Shown here: positions 18,254 through 25,772 of the stretch, one piece after another
Layout of the letters: each line of letters starts with the position of its first letter
Numbering within the stretch: position 1 is the stretch's first letter
NCBI GenBank assembly: GCA_023151185.1
Contig: JAKLJL010000003.1
Location: forward strand, 296,930 to 360,929
Length of the DNA stretch: 64,000 nucleotides
Reading direction: 5' to 3'
Source: Bacteroidota bacterium
Lineage (GTDB): Bacteria > Bacteroidota > JABWAT01
Made by a program: the position numbers and the translations under genes
The notes under the pieces: generated by a model
Databases searched by the model: none
Told to the model about the DNA's origin: nothing
Seen by the model: only the letters and a program-made list of their open reading frames with translations

Positions 18254-18926
18254 TTTTAATACCTTTATTAATTACTCCCTGTCTGTATCGGATATCACGC
18301 TTGCACTCATGTCGGCGGCTGTCTGCGGGCTGATCATTGCCTGGCTGTATAAACTGACCAGCCGGGGGCCGGGGTTTTCGGTCGGATTTGCCCATTCCCT
18401 GATCGCACTTTCCCTGATAACCGCCCTGATTATTCTGGTAATCGGGAACAATCTGGCCCGGGCTTTCGGGCTGGTCGGGGCCATGTCCATCATCCGGTTC
18501 AGGACGGCCGTCAAGGAAACCTACGATATCATTTTTATCTTTTTCTCTCTGGCTGTCGGGCTGGCTGCCGGTGCCCAGTATTACGGGGTTGCCATTGCCG
18601 GAACTCTGATCATCAGCGGCATTCTGCTGTTTCTGGCCAAAGTAAACCTGTTTCAGTCAGGAACGCGCGAGTTTTTACTCCAGCTCAGAGTCCTTGCACC
18701 CGACGGGGACATCGAGAACGTGTATCTGCCGCTTTTTGAAACTTACCTCAGAGACTGGCGCCTTCTGAATTCTCATTCCCAGGACCGGGAATCTTCCTTT
18801 GAACTGACCTTTACCGTCACCCTGCATCAACCAAAAAAAATCATGGAATTCATCCGTGACCTCCGGGCATTGAAATATGTGGAATCGGTCAACCTGTTCC
18901 GGGATGAACCGGTTTCCCTGGACTGA
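18243..18926 (+). CDS. DUF4956 integral membrane protein
   Basis: The 227-residue product has four or five membrane helices in its first 140 residues (for example 'LALMSAAVCGLIIAWLY' and 'VAIAGTLIISGILLFLA'). It carries the conserved 'ARAFGLVGAMSIIRFRTAVK' stretch seen in DUF4956 proteins. A soluble C-terminal domain follows, with a mixed beta/alpha pattern. The family often accompanies VTC-domain proteins and is thought to form the membrane part of that system, though its function is not settled. It overlaps the VTC gene by 11 nt. Confidence 0.85.
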   Translation: MFRDFNTFINYSLSVSDITLALMSAAVCGLIIAWLYKLTSRGPGFSVGFAHSLIALSLITALIILVIGNNLARAFGLVGAMSIIRFRTAVKETYDIIFIFFSLAVGLAAGAQYYGVAIAGTLIISGILLFLAKVNLFQSGTREFLLQLRVLAPDGDIENVYLPLFETYLRDWRLLNSHSQDRESSFELTFTVTLHQPKKIMEFIRDLRALKYVESVNLFRDEPVSLD

Positions 18927-18955
18927 CTTCCGCCGTAGCTGCTGTCCGGACCGGG

Positions 18956-18986
18956 TTTGAAAACCGGCCGTTTTAGGCTATCTTTC
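18956..18986 (+). promoter_or_regulatory. Promoter of the EF-hand gene (Bacteroidota type)
   Basis: TTTG (18956-18959), 19 nt, then TATCTTTC (18979-18986) fits TTTG-N19-TAnnTTTG with one mismatch, 28 bp before the ATG at 19015. The same stretch also holds an imperfect hairpin (CCGGGTTT/AAAACCGG, then TTTT) that could end the upstream operon, so the two roles may overlap. Confidence 0.6.
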
Positions 18987-19014
18987 CATTTTCTGAAGCA
19001 ATCAGGACTGCACC

Positions 19015-21231
19015 ATGCTATTCTCTTCCAAATCAGACCATCCCTGGAAATTTTTCCGCTCCGGCGGTTTCGATCAGGTCCGGCTGGATACTGCTGATGA
19101 CCTTATGAACCTGAATCAGCTTGACCAGAAACTCTGGGCGGTGTTAAGCTGCCCGGTATCCGGTTTACGGCTTGATAAAAAAACACTTTCGCTGATGGAT
19201 ACCGACCAGGATGGCAGAATCCGGGTTCCGGAAGTTATAGCAGCCGTTCACTGGGCCGGGTCTCTGCTGAAAAACCCTGCTGACCTGACCAAAGCATCAC
19301 CCCGTCTGCCTCTTTCTTCAATCCGGGATGATTCCCCGGAGGGGCAGGAAATTCTGGCTTCAGCACGGCAAATCCTGGCCTATCTGGGAAAACCAGATCA
19401 GGTGGATATTTCTCCGGAGGAAACCGGGAATCTTGAAAAAATTCTATCCGGAACACCGTTTAACGGAGATGGTGTCATTACCAGTCTTTCAGCAGAAACT
19501 GATGAAGAGAAAAACCTGATTTCACTCATCCGGTCTCTTCTTGGATCCGTTTCCGACCGCAGCGGCGAACAGGGACTGAATGAGGAGTTGATCGCCGGGT
19601 TTTTCAGCCAGTTGGAAGACCTGTCAGCCTGGCGGGATGCTGCTTCATCCAATCCGGAAGTGCTCCTGCCGCTGGGTGATCAGACAGCCAGGGCGTTTGA
19701 GGCATTTTCTTCAGTCCGTCAAAAAATTGACGATTATTTTACACGGTGTCAGATCAGTGCTTACAACCCGGCAGGGGAAAATGCATTGACCAGTTCCCCG
19801 GGAGATCTCGCCGGTCTGGCTGCCAGGTTGCTGTCCGTTTCTGATCCGGATCTGGAAGCCCTTCCTCTGGCCGCACCCGGTGCTGACCGGGAATTGCCCT
19901 TGTCTGAAGGGTTAAATCCGGCCTGGGAGGAGAGAATGGCCGGATTCAGAAAATGGGTTGCAGAACCGGTTTCCGGCAAAAGAAAGAAGCTGTCATTTGA
20001 AGACTGGCAGACTATCTGCAAAAAACTTGAGCCATTCGAAGCCTGGCAGAAGGCCAAACCGGTGACAGCCGTTGAACAGGTCGGTCCTGATGTTGCTAAA
20101 AAACTGCTCGAAGGCTCTGCTAAAAACTCCCTGACCGCGCTTATACAGCGGGATCTTGCACTTGCCAAAGAAGCCGACAGTATTGTAAAAGTAGATAAAC
20201 TGGTCCGGTTTCACCGCGATCTGATTGTGCTCCTGAATAACTTTGTTTCCTTCCGTGATTTTTATACCAAGCGGGACAAGGCCATTTTCCAGGCCGGTGA
20301 ACTGTATCTTGACGGAAGGTGCTGTGAACTTTGTATTGAGGTTGAAGATGCCGGTAAGCACAGTGCTTTAGCCAATCTCAGCGGAACCTACCTGGCTTAC
20401 TGCCAGGTGATCCGCCGGGGAACAGGGGAAAAGAAACTGATTGCAGCCTCCTTTACCAATGGCGGAACTGAGAACCTGATGGTTGGCAGAAATGGTGTTT
20501 TTTATGACCGGGATGGCAATGACTGGGATGCTTCGATTGTGAAAATACTGGATCATCCCATTTCGATCCGGCAGGCGTTTTTTGCTCCTTACCAGCGGTT
20601 GGCCAGAATGATCTCCCAGCAACTGGAAAAATTTGCGGCGGCCAAGGATAAGGCCGTCGAGCAGAAACATGCTGAACATGTTTCCACTGCTGCAGGAAAA
20701 GTGGATGCTTTACCCCAGCAGCCTTCACAGCCGGTTCCCCAACCGGCACCGGCACCTTTCGATGTGGGTAAATTTGCGGGGATATTTGCTGCTGTCGGGT
20801 TGGCAATCGGAGCGATAGGGGGAGTTCTGGCGACCATTTTTGCCGGGATCATGGGGTTACACTGGTGGCAGATGCCACTGGCCTTTGCCGGCCTGATCCT
20901 GGCAGTATCCGGGCCGTCTATGCTGATGGCCTGGTTAAAACTCAGACTCCGCAATCTGTCGCCGATACTGGATGCAAACGGATGGGCGGTAAACACTCAG
21001 GCCAAAATCAACATTCCGTTCGGCCGATCCCTGACTCAGATTGCCAAATTGCCAGAAGGAGCCGAGCGGTCGCTTCAGGATCCGTATGCTGAAAAGAAAC
21101 GGCCCTGGAAACTATATGGAGTTCTTGCTTTCCTGCTGTTTATTGCACTTTATCTATGGGATCAGGGGTATATTCAGCACTGGACGGGACTTGAACCACA
21201 GGCACCGGCGGTTTCTGCCCCTGAGAAATAG
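19015..21231 (+). CDS. EF-hand membrane protein of unknown function
   Basis: I do not recognise the family of this 738-residue protein. A canonical EF-hand loop sits near residue 62 ('DTDQDGRIRVPE', with acidic or polar ligands at positions 1, 3, 5 and 12). A weaker loop is near residue 150 ('NGDGVITS'). A long helical middle follows. A Pro-rich hinge (about 566-585, 'QQPSQPVPQPAPAP') precedes two or three membrane helices (about 590-650). One more helix lies near the end (about 697-715). There is no signal peptide, so the bulk should be cytoplasmic with a C-terminal anchor. Calcium binding is inferred from the loop alone. It has its own promoter and stands alone. Confidence 0.7.
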   Translation: MLFSSKSDHPWKFFRSGGFDQVRLDTADDLMNLNQLDQKLWAVLSCPVSGLRLDKKTLSLMDTDQDGRIRVPEVIAAVHWAGSLLKNPADLTKASPRLPLSSIRDDSPEGQEILASARQILAYLGKPDQVDISPEETGNLEKILSGTPFNGDGVITSLSAETDEEKNLISLIRSLLGSVSDRSGEQGLNEELIAGFFSQLEDLSAWRDAASSNPEVLLPLGDQTARAFEAFSSVRQKIDDYFTRCQISAYNPAGENALTSSPGDLAGLAARLLSVSDPDLEALPLAAPGADRELPLSEGLNPAWEERMAGFRKWVAEPVSGKRKKLSFEDWQTICKKLEPFEAWQKAKPVTAVEQVGPDVAKKLLEGSAKNSLTALIQRDLALAKEADSIVKVDKLVRFHRDLIVLLNNFVSFRDFYTKRDKAIFQAGELYLDGRCCELCIEVEDAGKHSALANLSGTYLAYCQVIRRGTGEKKLIAASFTNGGTENLMVGRNGVFYDRDGNDWDASIVKILDHPISIRQAFFAPYQRLARMISQQLEKFAAAKDKAVEQKHAEHVSTAAGKVDALPQQPSQPVPQPAPAPFDVGKFAGIFAAVGLAIGAIGGVLATIFAGIMGLHWWQMPLAFAGLILAVSGPSMLMAWLKLRLRNLSPILDANGWAVNTQAKINIPFGRSLTQIAKLPEGAERSLQDPYAEKKRPWKLYGVLAFLLFIALYLWDQGYIQHWTGLEPQAPAVSAPEK

Positions 21232-21357
21232 TAATCAGCAGTTCAATTGCCGGAAATCACGATTTCAGCCGGATTTCCGGAACAGTTGATCTTCAGCACG
21301 ATACCGGCTTCAAAAAACCGGCATTTTTGTCCTTATTCTTTCCCGAAAGAGGACTTT

Positions 21358-21600
21358 ATGCCCGGGCAATGCGAAACCTGTTTTTTCTCCGCTTTTTCAA
21401 CCGGATCCTTTGACCGGTGCAAACTGGCTGAACAGTTAAAAGAAAAACCGGAAAGACTTTCCGGCGAGTATTACTTTGCGGTTAAACCCTTTTTTTATTT
21501 TCAGGTTCACCGGAAGGCAAGCTGCACAGCTTTCAGAGAAAAGGAAAAAGAACTGGTTCCTGCCGGATGGCCACTGAAGTCACTGAAAAAGTCACTTTAA
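21358..21600 (+). CDS. Small cysteine-containing hypothetical protein
   Basis: The ATG at 21358 is chosen because AGAGGA lies just before it; the track start at 21247 has no such site. The 80-residue product has a CxxC pair at the start ('GQCETC') and further Cys near residues 20 and 66. The spacing recalls small proteins that bind zinc or an iron-sulfur cluster, but the family is not known to me. It ends in Lys-rich sequence. Its last 9 nt overlap the end of the convergent beta-helix gene. Confidence 0.5.
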   Translation: MPGQCETCFFSAFSTGSFDRCKLAEQLKEKPERLSGEYYFAVKPFFYFQVHRKASCTAFREKEKELVPAGWPLKSLKKSL

Positions 21601-23679
21601 TACAACCAGTTTCCCGGTTGCACTGCTATTTCCTGCAACCAGCCTGAAAAAGTAAATTCCCGAAGACATCCCGGCAGCACCCACCCGGAAGGCCTGACCA
21701 CCTGCAGGCAGAAATCCGGTCTTTTTCTCAAGTACCAGTTTTCCCTCGGTTGAGTATAATTGAAAAGAAACCTGCCCGGCATGTTTCAGATTGAACCGGA
21801 TGGTGGTTTCCGGATTGAACGGATTCGGGTAAACGGAGATCAGGCTGAACTCCTCTGCCTGCGGATCTTCAACGCCAACGGGTGTGCCCGTAAACCGGAT
21901 GCGGATGCGTTTATCCAGCCGGGGGCTTCCAGGCTTATCCGGCTGAAATGAGAAGAGGGCTGAAACTACCCCGGCTTTGGTTATTTTTTGCGGGAAAAAG
22001 GAAATTCCCACCCTGACTGAATCGGCGGGGCCAACCGAAAACCGGAACGGAACAATTTCACAGGCAGCAGGCGGAAGTGTTTTCGGATCCAGTGTAACGG
22101 AAACTGAATCCGGCCCGGTGCCGGTATTGATTACCCAGACGGCGGTATCCAGACGGGCGGTTTTCAGATCGACATCTCCCAGGTTAAGCAGTGCGGTCTG
22201 GAGGGTGATTACGGGTGTTGGCACTGAATTTCCGGTTACCCTGAGTTTAACTGGTTGGTTAACGAAAACCAAATTCAAAGAATCAGCCGCCTCCTTTTCA
22301 GAAAGCGGTGTCCAGGAAAATTCAAGTTCTGTGTGTTCTGCCGGAAAGGTTTCGGCCGGGAATCCGGTCAAAGCAACAAGTTCCCCTTTAAATGCATCCG
22401 GAATCTGGATGGAAGTGAGAACAGTTGTGAAGGTTCCGCCGTTTGCAAAGGACAGCCGTATTTTGGATTCTTTTCCCGGGAGTCCGTTGCCCAGATTCAG
22501 CAGAACCGGGAGTTCAGGAGTGAACCGGTCCGGAACCGGCAATGGAGAACTCCAGGGTCCGCCATAGGCGCCCGGGTCAGAAAGCTGACCACCGCGGGCG
22601 GGGATTTTTGCTTTTTCGGGGAAAGACGGATCAGCAGGATCCTGAACGGAGGGATCACCCTGATCAACCAGCGGCGAAGATTCCTTCAGCACCAGACCGG
22701 TTGGCCCAAAACGGGGCTCCAGAGTTGAATTCCCAGTTCCAGTTAGCACTGTTTCGGTGGAATTGTATTCTGCCCGGACGAGAGTGTTTCCTCCATCCTG
22801 GATTTCTGTTCCGGTTACCTGATGGTTGTTTCTGAAAATATTGGCAACCAGTTCCACCTTTGATCCCGGATAGAGCAAAAGTCCACCCCCGGCACCAGGG
22901 TTACTTCCGGTAACGGCTTCTGCCCGGTTGCTGATAATCGTGTTCTGCCGGATCTGATTCGCCAGATTATTCCCCGGCAGGACATTGTTAACCCAGATTC
23001 CGCCTCCGCCATAAGCAGGGATGCCCGGGGAAGCCTGAAAAACCCGGTTTCCGACAAGAATATTGTTAGAGACGATAGCTCCTGAACAATAATTCAGCAC
23101 AATCCCGCCACCGTACATTCCCGAATTCCCGTCAATGACATTATTCCGGATCAATGGTGATCCGTCACCGGCACGGATTCCGCCACCACCTGAACTGGAA
23201 AGTCCCGACGTCCAGTGGGCGGTGTTACCGGTGATCCGGTTAAAGCAAATTGTCGGTGATGCAAAGGCAGACAGAATTCCACCGCCTTCCCGGTAAACTC
23301 CGGCCCCGTGTTCATCTGTCCACCGGGTTCCGGTTCCACCCGTTAAAGTGAATCCCGCCAGAACCGATTCCCGGGTTTCATGGTCAATAAACAGAACACA
23401 ACTTCCTGTATCCGCATGGGCCGGGTTGCTTCCATTAATCACGGTTGAGTTAATGTCGCCGAAATCTCCTGTCAGGATAAACCTGGAGGCAACGGTTATT
23501 TTTTTTCCGGTAAACCGGATGTTTTCGTAATAGATTCCGGGTGCAACCAGAACGGTATCCCCTGCTTTTGCTGCTGAAATGGCAGCCTGAATAGAGGAAA
23601 AGTTTCCGGGTACCTGAAGCTGCCCGGATTGCACCAGTAGGGGTGTTACTGAGAAAAGAAGCGTAAGAACGGATTTCAT
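21592..23679 (-). CDS. Secreted parallel beta-helix protein with a sorting tail
   Basis: The 695-residue product starts after CAGGAGG with a signal peptide (MKSVLTLLFSVTPLLV). The opening 'AISAAKAGDTVLVAPGIYYENI' is typical of right-handed beta-helix/DUF1565 proteins. Repeated coils follow up to about residue 340 ('SPLIRNNVIDGNSGMYGGGI', 'NIFRNNHQVTG'). Two Ig-like beta domains come next. The end is a type IX-like sorting domain ('VYPNPFNPETTIRFNL' to 'SSGIYFFRL'). Such proteins are often polysaccharide lyases or adhesins; no catalytic residues could be assigned. It should be surface-displayed or released. A short gap separates it from the AraC gene, and the two read in the same direction. 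Confidence 0.85.
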   Translation of the reverse strand: MKSVLTLLFSVTPLLVQSGQLQVPGNFSSIQAAISAAKAGDTVLVAPGIYYENIRFTGKKITVASRFILTGDFGDINSTVINGSNPAHADTGSCVLFIDHETRESVLAGFTLTGGTGTRWTDEHGAGVYREGGGILSAFASPTICFNRITGNTAHWTSGLSSSGGGGIRAGDGSPLIRNNVIDGNSGMYGGGIVLNYCSGAIVSNNILVGNRVFQASPGIPAYGGGGIWVNNVLPGNNLANQIRQNTIISNRAEAVTGSNPGAGGGLLLYPGSKVELVANIFRNNHQVTGTEIQDGGNTLVRAEYNSTETVLTGTGNSTLEPRFGPTGLVLKESSPLVDQGDPSVQDPADPSFPEKAKIPARGGQLSDPGAYGGPWSSPLPVPDRFTPELPVLLNLGNGLPGKESKIRLSFANGGTFTTVLTSIQIPDAFKGELVALTGFPAETFPAEHTELEFSWTPLSEKEAADSLNLVFVNQPVKLRVTGNSVPTPVITLQTALLNLGDVDLKTARLDTAVWVINTGTGPDSVSVTLDPKTLPPAACEIVPFRFSVGPADSVRVGISFFPQKITKAGVVSALFSFQPDKPGSPRLDKRIRIRFTGTPVGVEDPQAEEFSLISVYPNPFNPETTIRFNLKHAGQVSFQLYSTEGKLVLEKKTGFLPAGGQAFRVGAAGMSSGIYFFRLVAGNSSATGKLVVLK

Positions 23680-23765
23680 CTGGACCTCCTGTTTGGATAA
23701 ACAAAGGTCAGAATGTTCAGAAACTCAGTCGTCCGGATGCAGGAATCGGGACTTTGGAGACGGTT

Positions 23766-24920
23766 TCAGGCTGCTTTGGGGGACTTGGTTTGTAAGCTTT
23801 TCCGGAATTCTGTCGGTGTCTTCCCGGTCATTTTTCTGAAAGAGGCATTGAAGACCGTTTTTGAATTAAATCCGGATTCGAAGGCGAGATCCAGAACCGT
23901 CCGGTGAGCCTGTGCAGGGTCACTAAGCAGGGTTATCAGGGATTCGACCCGGAATCCGTTGATATAATCATAAAAATTCCGGTTCAGTTTTTCATTGATA
24001 ACCTGGGAGAGATACTTTGGTAAAATTCCGGATTGATCTGCCAGATCATTCAGTGTCAAGGTCGGATTCAGATAGGGTTTTTTATCCCGCATACATTTCT
24101 GGATTCGCTGCAGGTAGTCTGTTTTTTCAGATTCAGTCAGCAGGGAAGTTCCATATCTGGGTTTGGGCTGTTCATCCAGCAGTGTTGCCTGAACAGGCCG
24201 GTGCCTCAATCCTTTCTGGATCAGGAGGTTGGCAAACAGGAAATTAATTCCGATAGACAGCCACAGCAGTGTGGTAAAAACGGCAGGACTTCCGGTTTGA
24301 AGCCGGTTCAGCATCCAGGCAGTGAAATCCAGCAACCACATTCCGGTAAAAGCAACCACAACAAGAAGAAGCCAGGACAGGGTCATCCCGTCCGTCGAGG
24401 AAAATTTCTGTTTCAGTCTTATCCGCCAGGTTAAAATAGTATTGGCAGTCAGAACAAGACAAAAAACGGTAAAGAGATGCAAAACCGGCATTGCAAATGG
24501 TCTGGCAGATTCAGGAAGAAATCCGGTCTGGAGCAGATGCACCTTAAGGTCTTCAGATTCAAAATGAAATCCATAAATTGTCAGGCCGGTGTAGAGAAGA
24601 AAAGGGAAAAAGAAAAAGGGGTCAGACGGCAGCCACCTGAAACCATGGACAGTCAGAGACCGGGTGTAAAAATAGAGAAGAGGTCCGAATAAATAGCCGC
24701 ACGAGAACCCAAAAACAATCAGTGAACTGAGCTCAAAATACTGATCTGCATTTTTCTGCATAAAAAAGGAGGCCAGAAGGAATGCATTTGCAAGGAGAAA
24801 GAACCCGAGAAACCAACGGTCTGCCTTTTTCTTCCCTGAGGTAAATAAAAAAACTGAAAAAGCCAGAAGGAGAACAGCGGTTACAAGCGAGAGCAAATCA
24901 ATAAAGCCAACCCGGACCAT
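23766..24920 (-). CDS. Membrane-anchored AraC-family regulator
   Basis: I use the ATG at 24920; the track start at 24926 is a TTG two codons earlier. The 384-residue protein has about seven membrane helices in its first 235 residues ('LLSLVTAVLLLAFSVFLF', 'WLLLVVVAFTGMWLLDF'). A cytoplasmic AraC/XylS DNA-binding domain closes it (about 280-380). The first helix-turn-helix is 'LTLNDLADQSGILPKYLSQV'. The second includes 'VLDLAFESGFNSKTVFNASFRKMTGKTPTEFR', quoted here in shortened sense as the AraC signature region. Such 7TM-AraC fusions are common in Bacteroidota and probably sense a membrane or periplasmic signal. It lies upstream of the beta-helix gene's stop region and shows no clear target. 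Confidence 0.85.
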   Translation of the reverse strand: MVRVGFIDLLSLVTAVLLLAFSVFLFTSGKKKADRWFLGFFLLANAFLLASFFMQKNADQYFELSSLIVFGFSCGYLFGPLLYFYTRSLTVHGFRWLPSDPFFFFPFLLYTGLTIYGFHFESEDLKVHLLQTGFLPESARPFAMPVLHLFTVFCLVLTANTILTWRIRLKQKFSSTDGMTLSWLLLVVVAFTGMWLLDFTAWMLNRLQTGSPAVFTTLLWLSIGINFLFANLLIQKGLRHRPVQATLLDEQPKPRYGTSLLTESEKTDYLQRIQKCMRDKKPYLNPTLTLNDLADQSGILPKYLSQVINEKLNRNFYDYINGFRVESLITLLSDPAQAHRTVLDLAFESGFNSKTVFNASFRKMTGKTPTEFRKSLQTKSPKAA

Positions 24921-25055
24921 AAACAACTCATTTTTTAGCTGTGGTGATACGAACCGGGACCCGGTGAACCCTTTCTGTTTCCTGCCCGTCCGGATTATAT
25001 TTTATTTAGTCCTGAAAGTTCCCTTCTGGGGTTAGGTTTCTAAAGGAAGGGCAAT

Positions 25056-25084
25056 AAAAAAACCAGTCGGTTGACTGGCTTTTT
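25056..25084 (-). terminator. Hairpin after tRNA-Ser unit A
   Basis: CCAGTC pairs with GACTGG around GGTT, flanked by A and T runs. Read on the minus strand it directly follows the 3' end of unit A. One base pair is lost compared with the copies after units B and C. Confidence 0.75.
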
Positions 25085-25085
25085 G

Positions 25086-25228
25086 CGGAAAAGGGGGGAT
25101 TCCCCAAGACCCGCAAAGCGGGCCGACGGGTCCGGGCCAGTCTTTAGACGGCCTTGGAGAACCCCCGATACCCTGACGGGTATACCAGTTTTCGAGACCG
25201 TCGCATTCAACCCCTCTGCCACTTTTCC
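25086..25228 (-). pseudogene. tRNA-Ser(CGA) unit A, interrupted in the T-loop
   Basis: On the minus strand this 143-nt unit has the acceptor stem (GGAAAAG with CTTTTCC), the anticodon loop CTCGAAA (anticodon CGA) and the long Ser-type variable arm (TACCC-GTCA-GGGTA), plus discriminator G. The T-loop sequence GGTTCGAATCC is split by a 56-nt insert (25103-25158). The 3' side of the anticodon stem has changed to ACTGG, leaving one mismatch at 27-43. The encoded RNA could act as a tRNA only if the insert were removed. It may be a relic. The D-arm also differs from unit B by one base. Confidence 0.8.
25103..25158 (-). other. 56-nt palindrome-rich insert in the T-loop, copy A
   Basis: On the minus strand the insert runs from TCCAAG to CTTGGG, ends that can pair (CCAAG with CTTGG). 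Inside are a GGCC-GTC-TAAA-GAC-T-GGCC hairpin and a CCCGC-TTT-GCGGG hairpin, with a small CCG...CGG stem between. It encodes no protein. It differs from copy B by one base, and copy A keeps the better-paired first hairpin. Confidence 0.8.
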
Positions 25229-25320
25229 ATGTAGTTTACCTTTAGAATTCAAATTTCAGAACAAATTTCTCGGCGGTAAAGTGGGAGATTCTCCATGACT
25301 GATCAGTTGACGGAAGCAAT

Positions 25321-25349
25321 AAAAAAGCCAGTCGGTTGACTGGCTTTTT
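25321..25349 (-). terminator. Hairpin after tRNA-Ser unit B
   Basis: AAAAAGCCAGTC pairs with GACTGGCTTTTT around GGTT, a perfect stem with a T tract in the minus-strand direction, immediately 3' of unit B. Confidence 0.85.
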
Positions 25350-25350
25350 G

Positions 25351-25493
25351 CGGAAAAGGGGGGATTCCCCAAGACCCGCAAAGCGGGCCGACGGGTCCGG
25401 GCCAGTCTTTATACGGCCTTGGAGAACCCCCGATACCCTGACGGGTATACCAGTTTTCGAGACCGTCGCATTCAACCACTCTGCCACTTTTCC
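25351..25493 (-). pseudogene. tRNA-Ser(CGA) unit B, interrupted in the T-loop
   Basis: It has the same build as unit A: acceptor stem, D-arm, CGA anticodon and long variable arm are present, with the 56-nt insert at the same T-loop position (25368-25423). It shares the altered anticodon stem (ACTGG instead of ACCGT) with unit A, so both descend from one interrupted copy. Whether it is transcribed and processed cannot be told from the sequence. Confidence 0.8.
25368..25423 (-). other. 56-nt palindrome-rich insert in the T-loop, copy B
   Basis: This is identical to copy A except for one base (GTA instead of GTC in the first internal hairpin). The insertion point lies between GGGGGTTC and GAATCCCC of the T-arm; removing it restores the T-arm of unit C exactly. 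Confidence 0.8.
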
Positions 25494-25585
25494 CTGTGGT
25501 TTACCTTTAGAATTTAAATTTCAGAGCAAATTTCTCGGCGGTAAAGTGGGAGATTCCCCATGACTGATCAGTTGACGGAGGCAAT

Positions 25586-25614
25586 AAAAAAGCCAGTCGG
25601 TTGACTGGCTTTTT
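25586..25614 (-). terminator. Terminator after the intact tRNA-Ser
   Basis: A perfect AAAAAGCCAGTC/GACTGGCTTTTT hairpin with a GGTT loop begins about 2 nt after the tRNA 3' end on the minus strand. Confidence 0.85.
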
Positions 25615-25615
25615 G

Positions 25616-25702
25616 CGGAAAAGGGGGGATTCGAACCCCCGATACCCTGACGGGTATAACGGTTTTCGAGACCGTCGCATTCAACCACTCTGCCACTTTT
25701 CC
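25616..25702 (-). tRNA. tRNA-Ser, anticodon CGA
   Basis: The 87-nt minus-strand gene folds as a class II tRNA. Its acceptor stem is GGAAAAG/CTTTTCC with discriminator G. The anticodon stem ACGGT/ACCGT is perfect, around loop CTCGAAA (anticodon CGA, reading UCG). The long variable arm is TACCC-GTCA-GGGTA. The T-arm is GGGGG-TTCGAAT-CCCCC. CCA is not encoded (GCAA follows), so it must be added afterwards. It is the only intact tRNA in the window and lies upstream, on its strand, of the two interrupted copies. Confidence 0.95.
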
Positions 25703-25772
25703 CTGGGTTGCAAACTTTTTCCTTTCTTTGCGTCCTCTCTGTCCGGTTCAGGTTGTTTCCCGGAATCCAACT

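Larger units (their letters stand above)
25086..25702 (-). repeat. Tandem array of three tRNA-Ser units, 265-bp period
   Basis: Units A and B each consist of a 143-nt interrupted tRNA plus a 122-nt spacer and repeat with a period of exactly 265 bp. Unit C has the 87-nt intact tRNA. The spacers (25229-25350 and 25494-25615) are nearly identical and hold the terminator hairpin and the stretch AAATTTCTCGGCGGTAAAG. Confidence 0.9.

Noticed and set aside
21249-21280. Inverted repeat CCGGAAATC/GATTTCCGG after the EF-hand gene as a terminator
   Set aside because: The stem is perfect but the loop is 13 nt and no T tract follows; support is too weak to list.
21301-21330. Hairpin ACCGGC/CCGGCA with T run before the small Cys gene
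   Set aside because: Only CCGG pairs with itself; it is a direct and not an inverted repeat.
21977-22567. 196-residue plus-strand ORF
   Set aside because: It is a Ser/Gly-rich shadow of the beta-helix gene on the other strand.
25103-25158. Group I intron in the tRNA
   Set aside because: At 56 nt it is far too short, lacks the conserved core, and sits in the T-loop, not the anticodon loop.
25086-25702. CRISPR array
   Set aside because: The repeat unit is 265 bp and consists of tRNA-Ser plus spacer; no short repeats with variable spacers are present.
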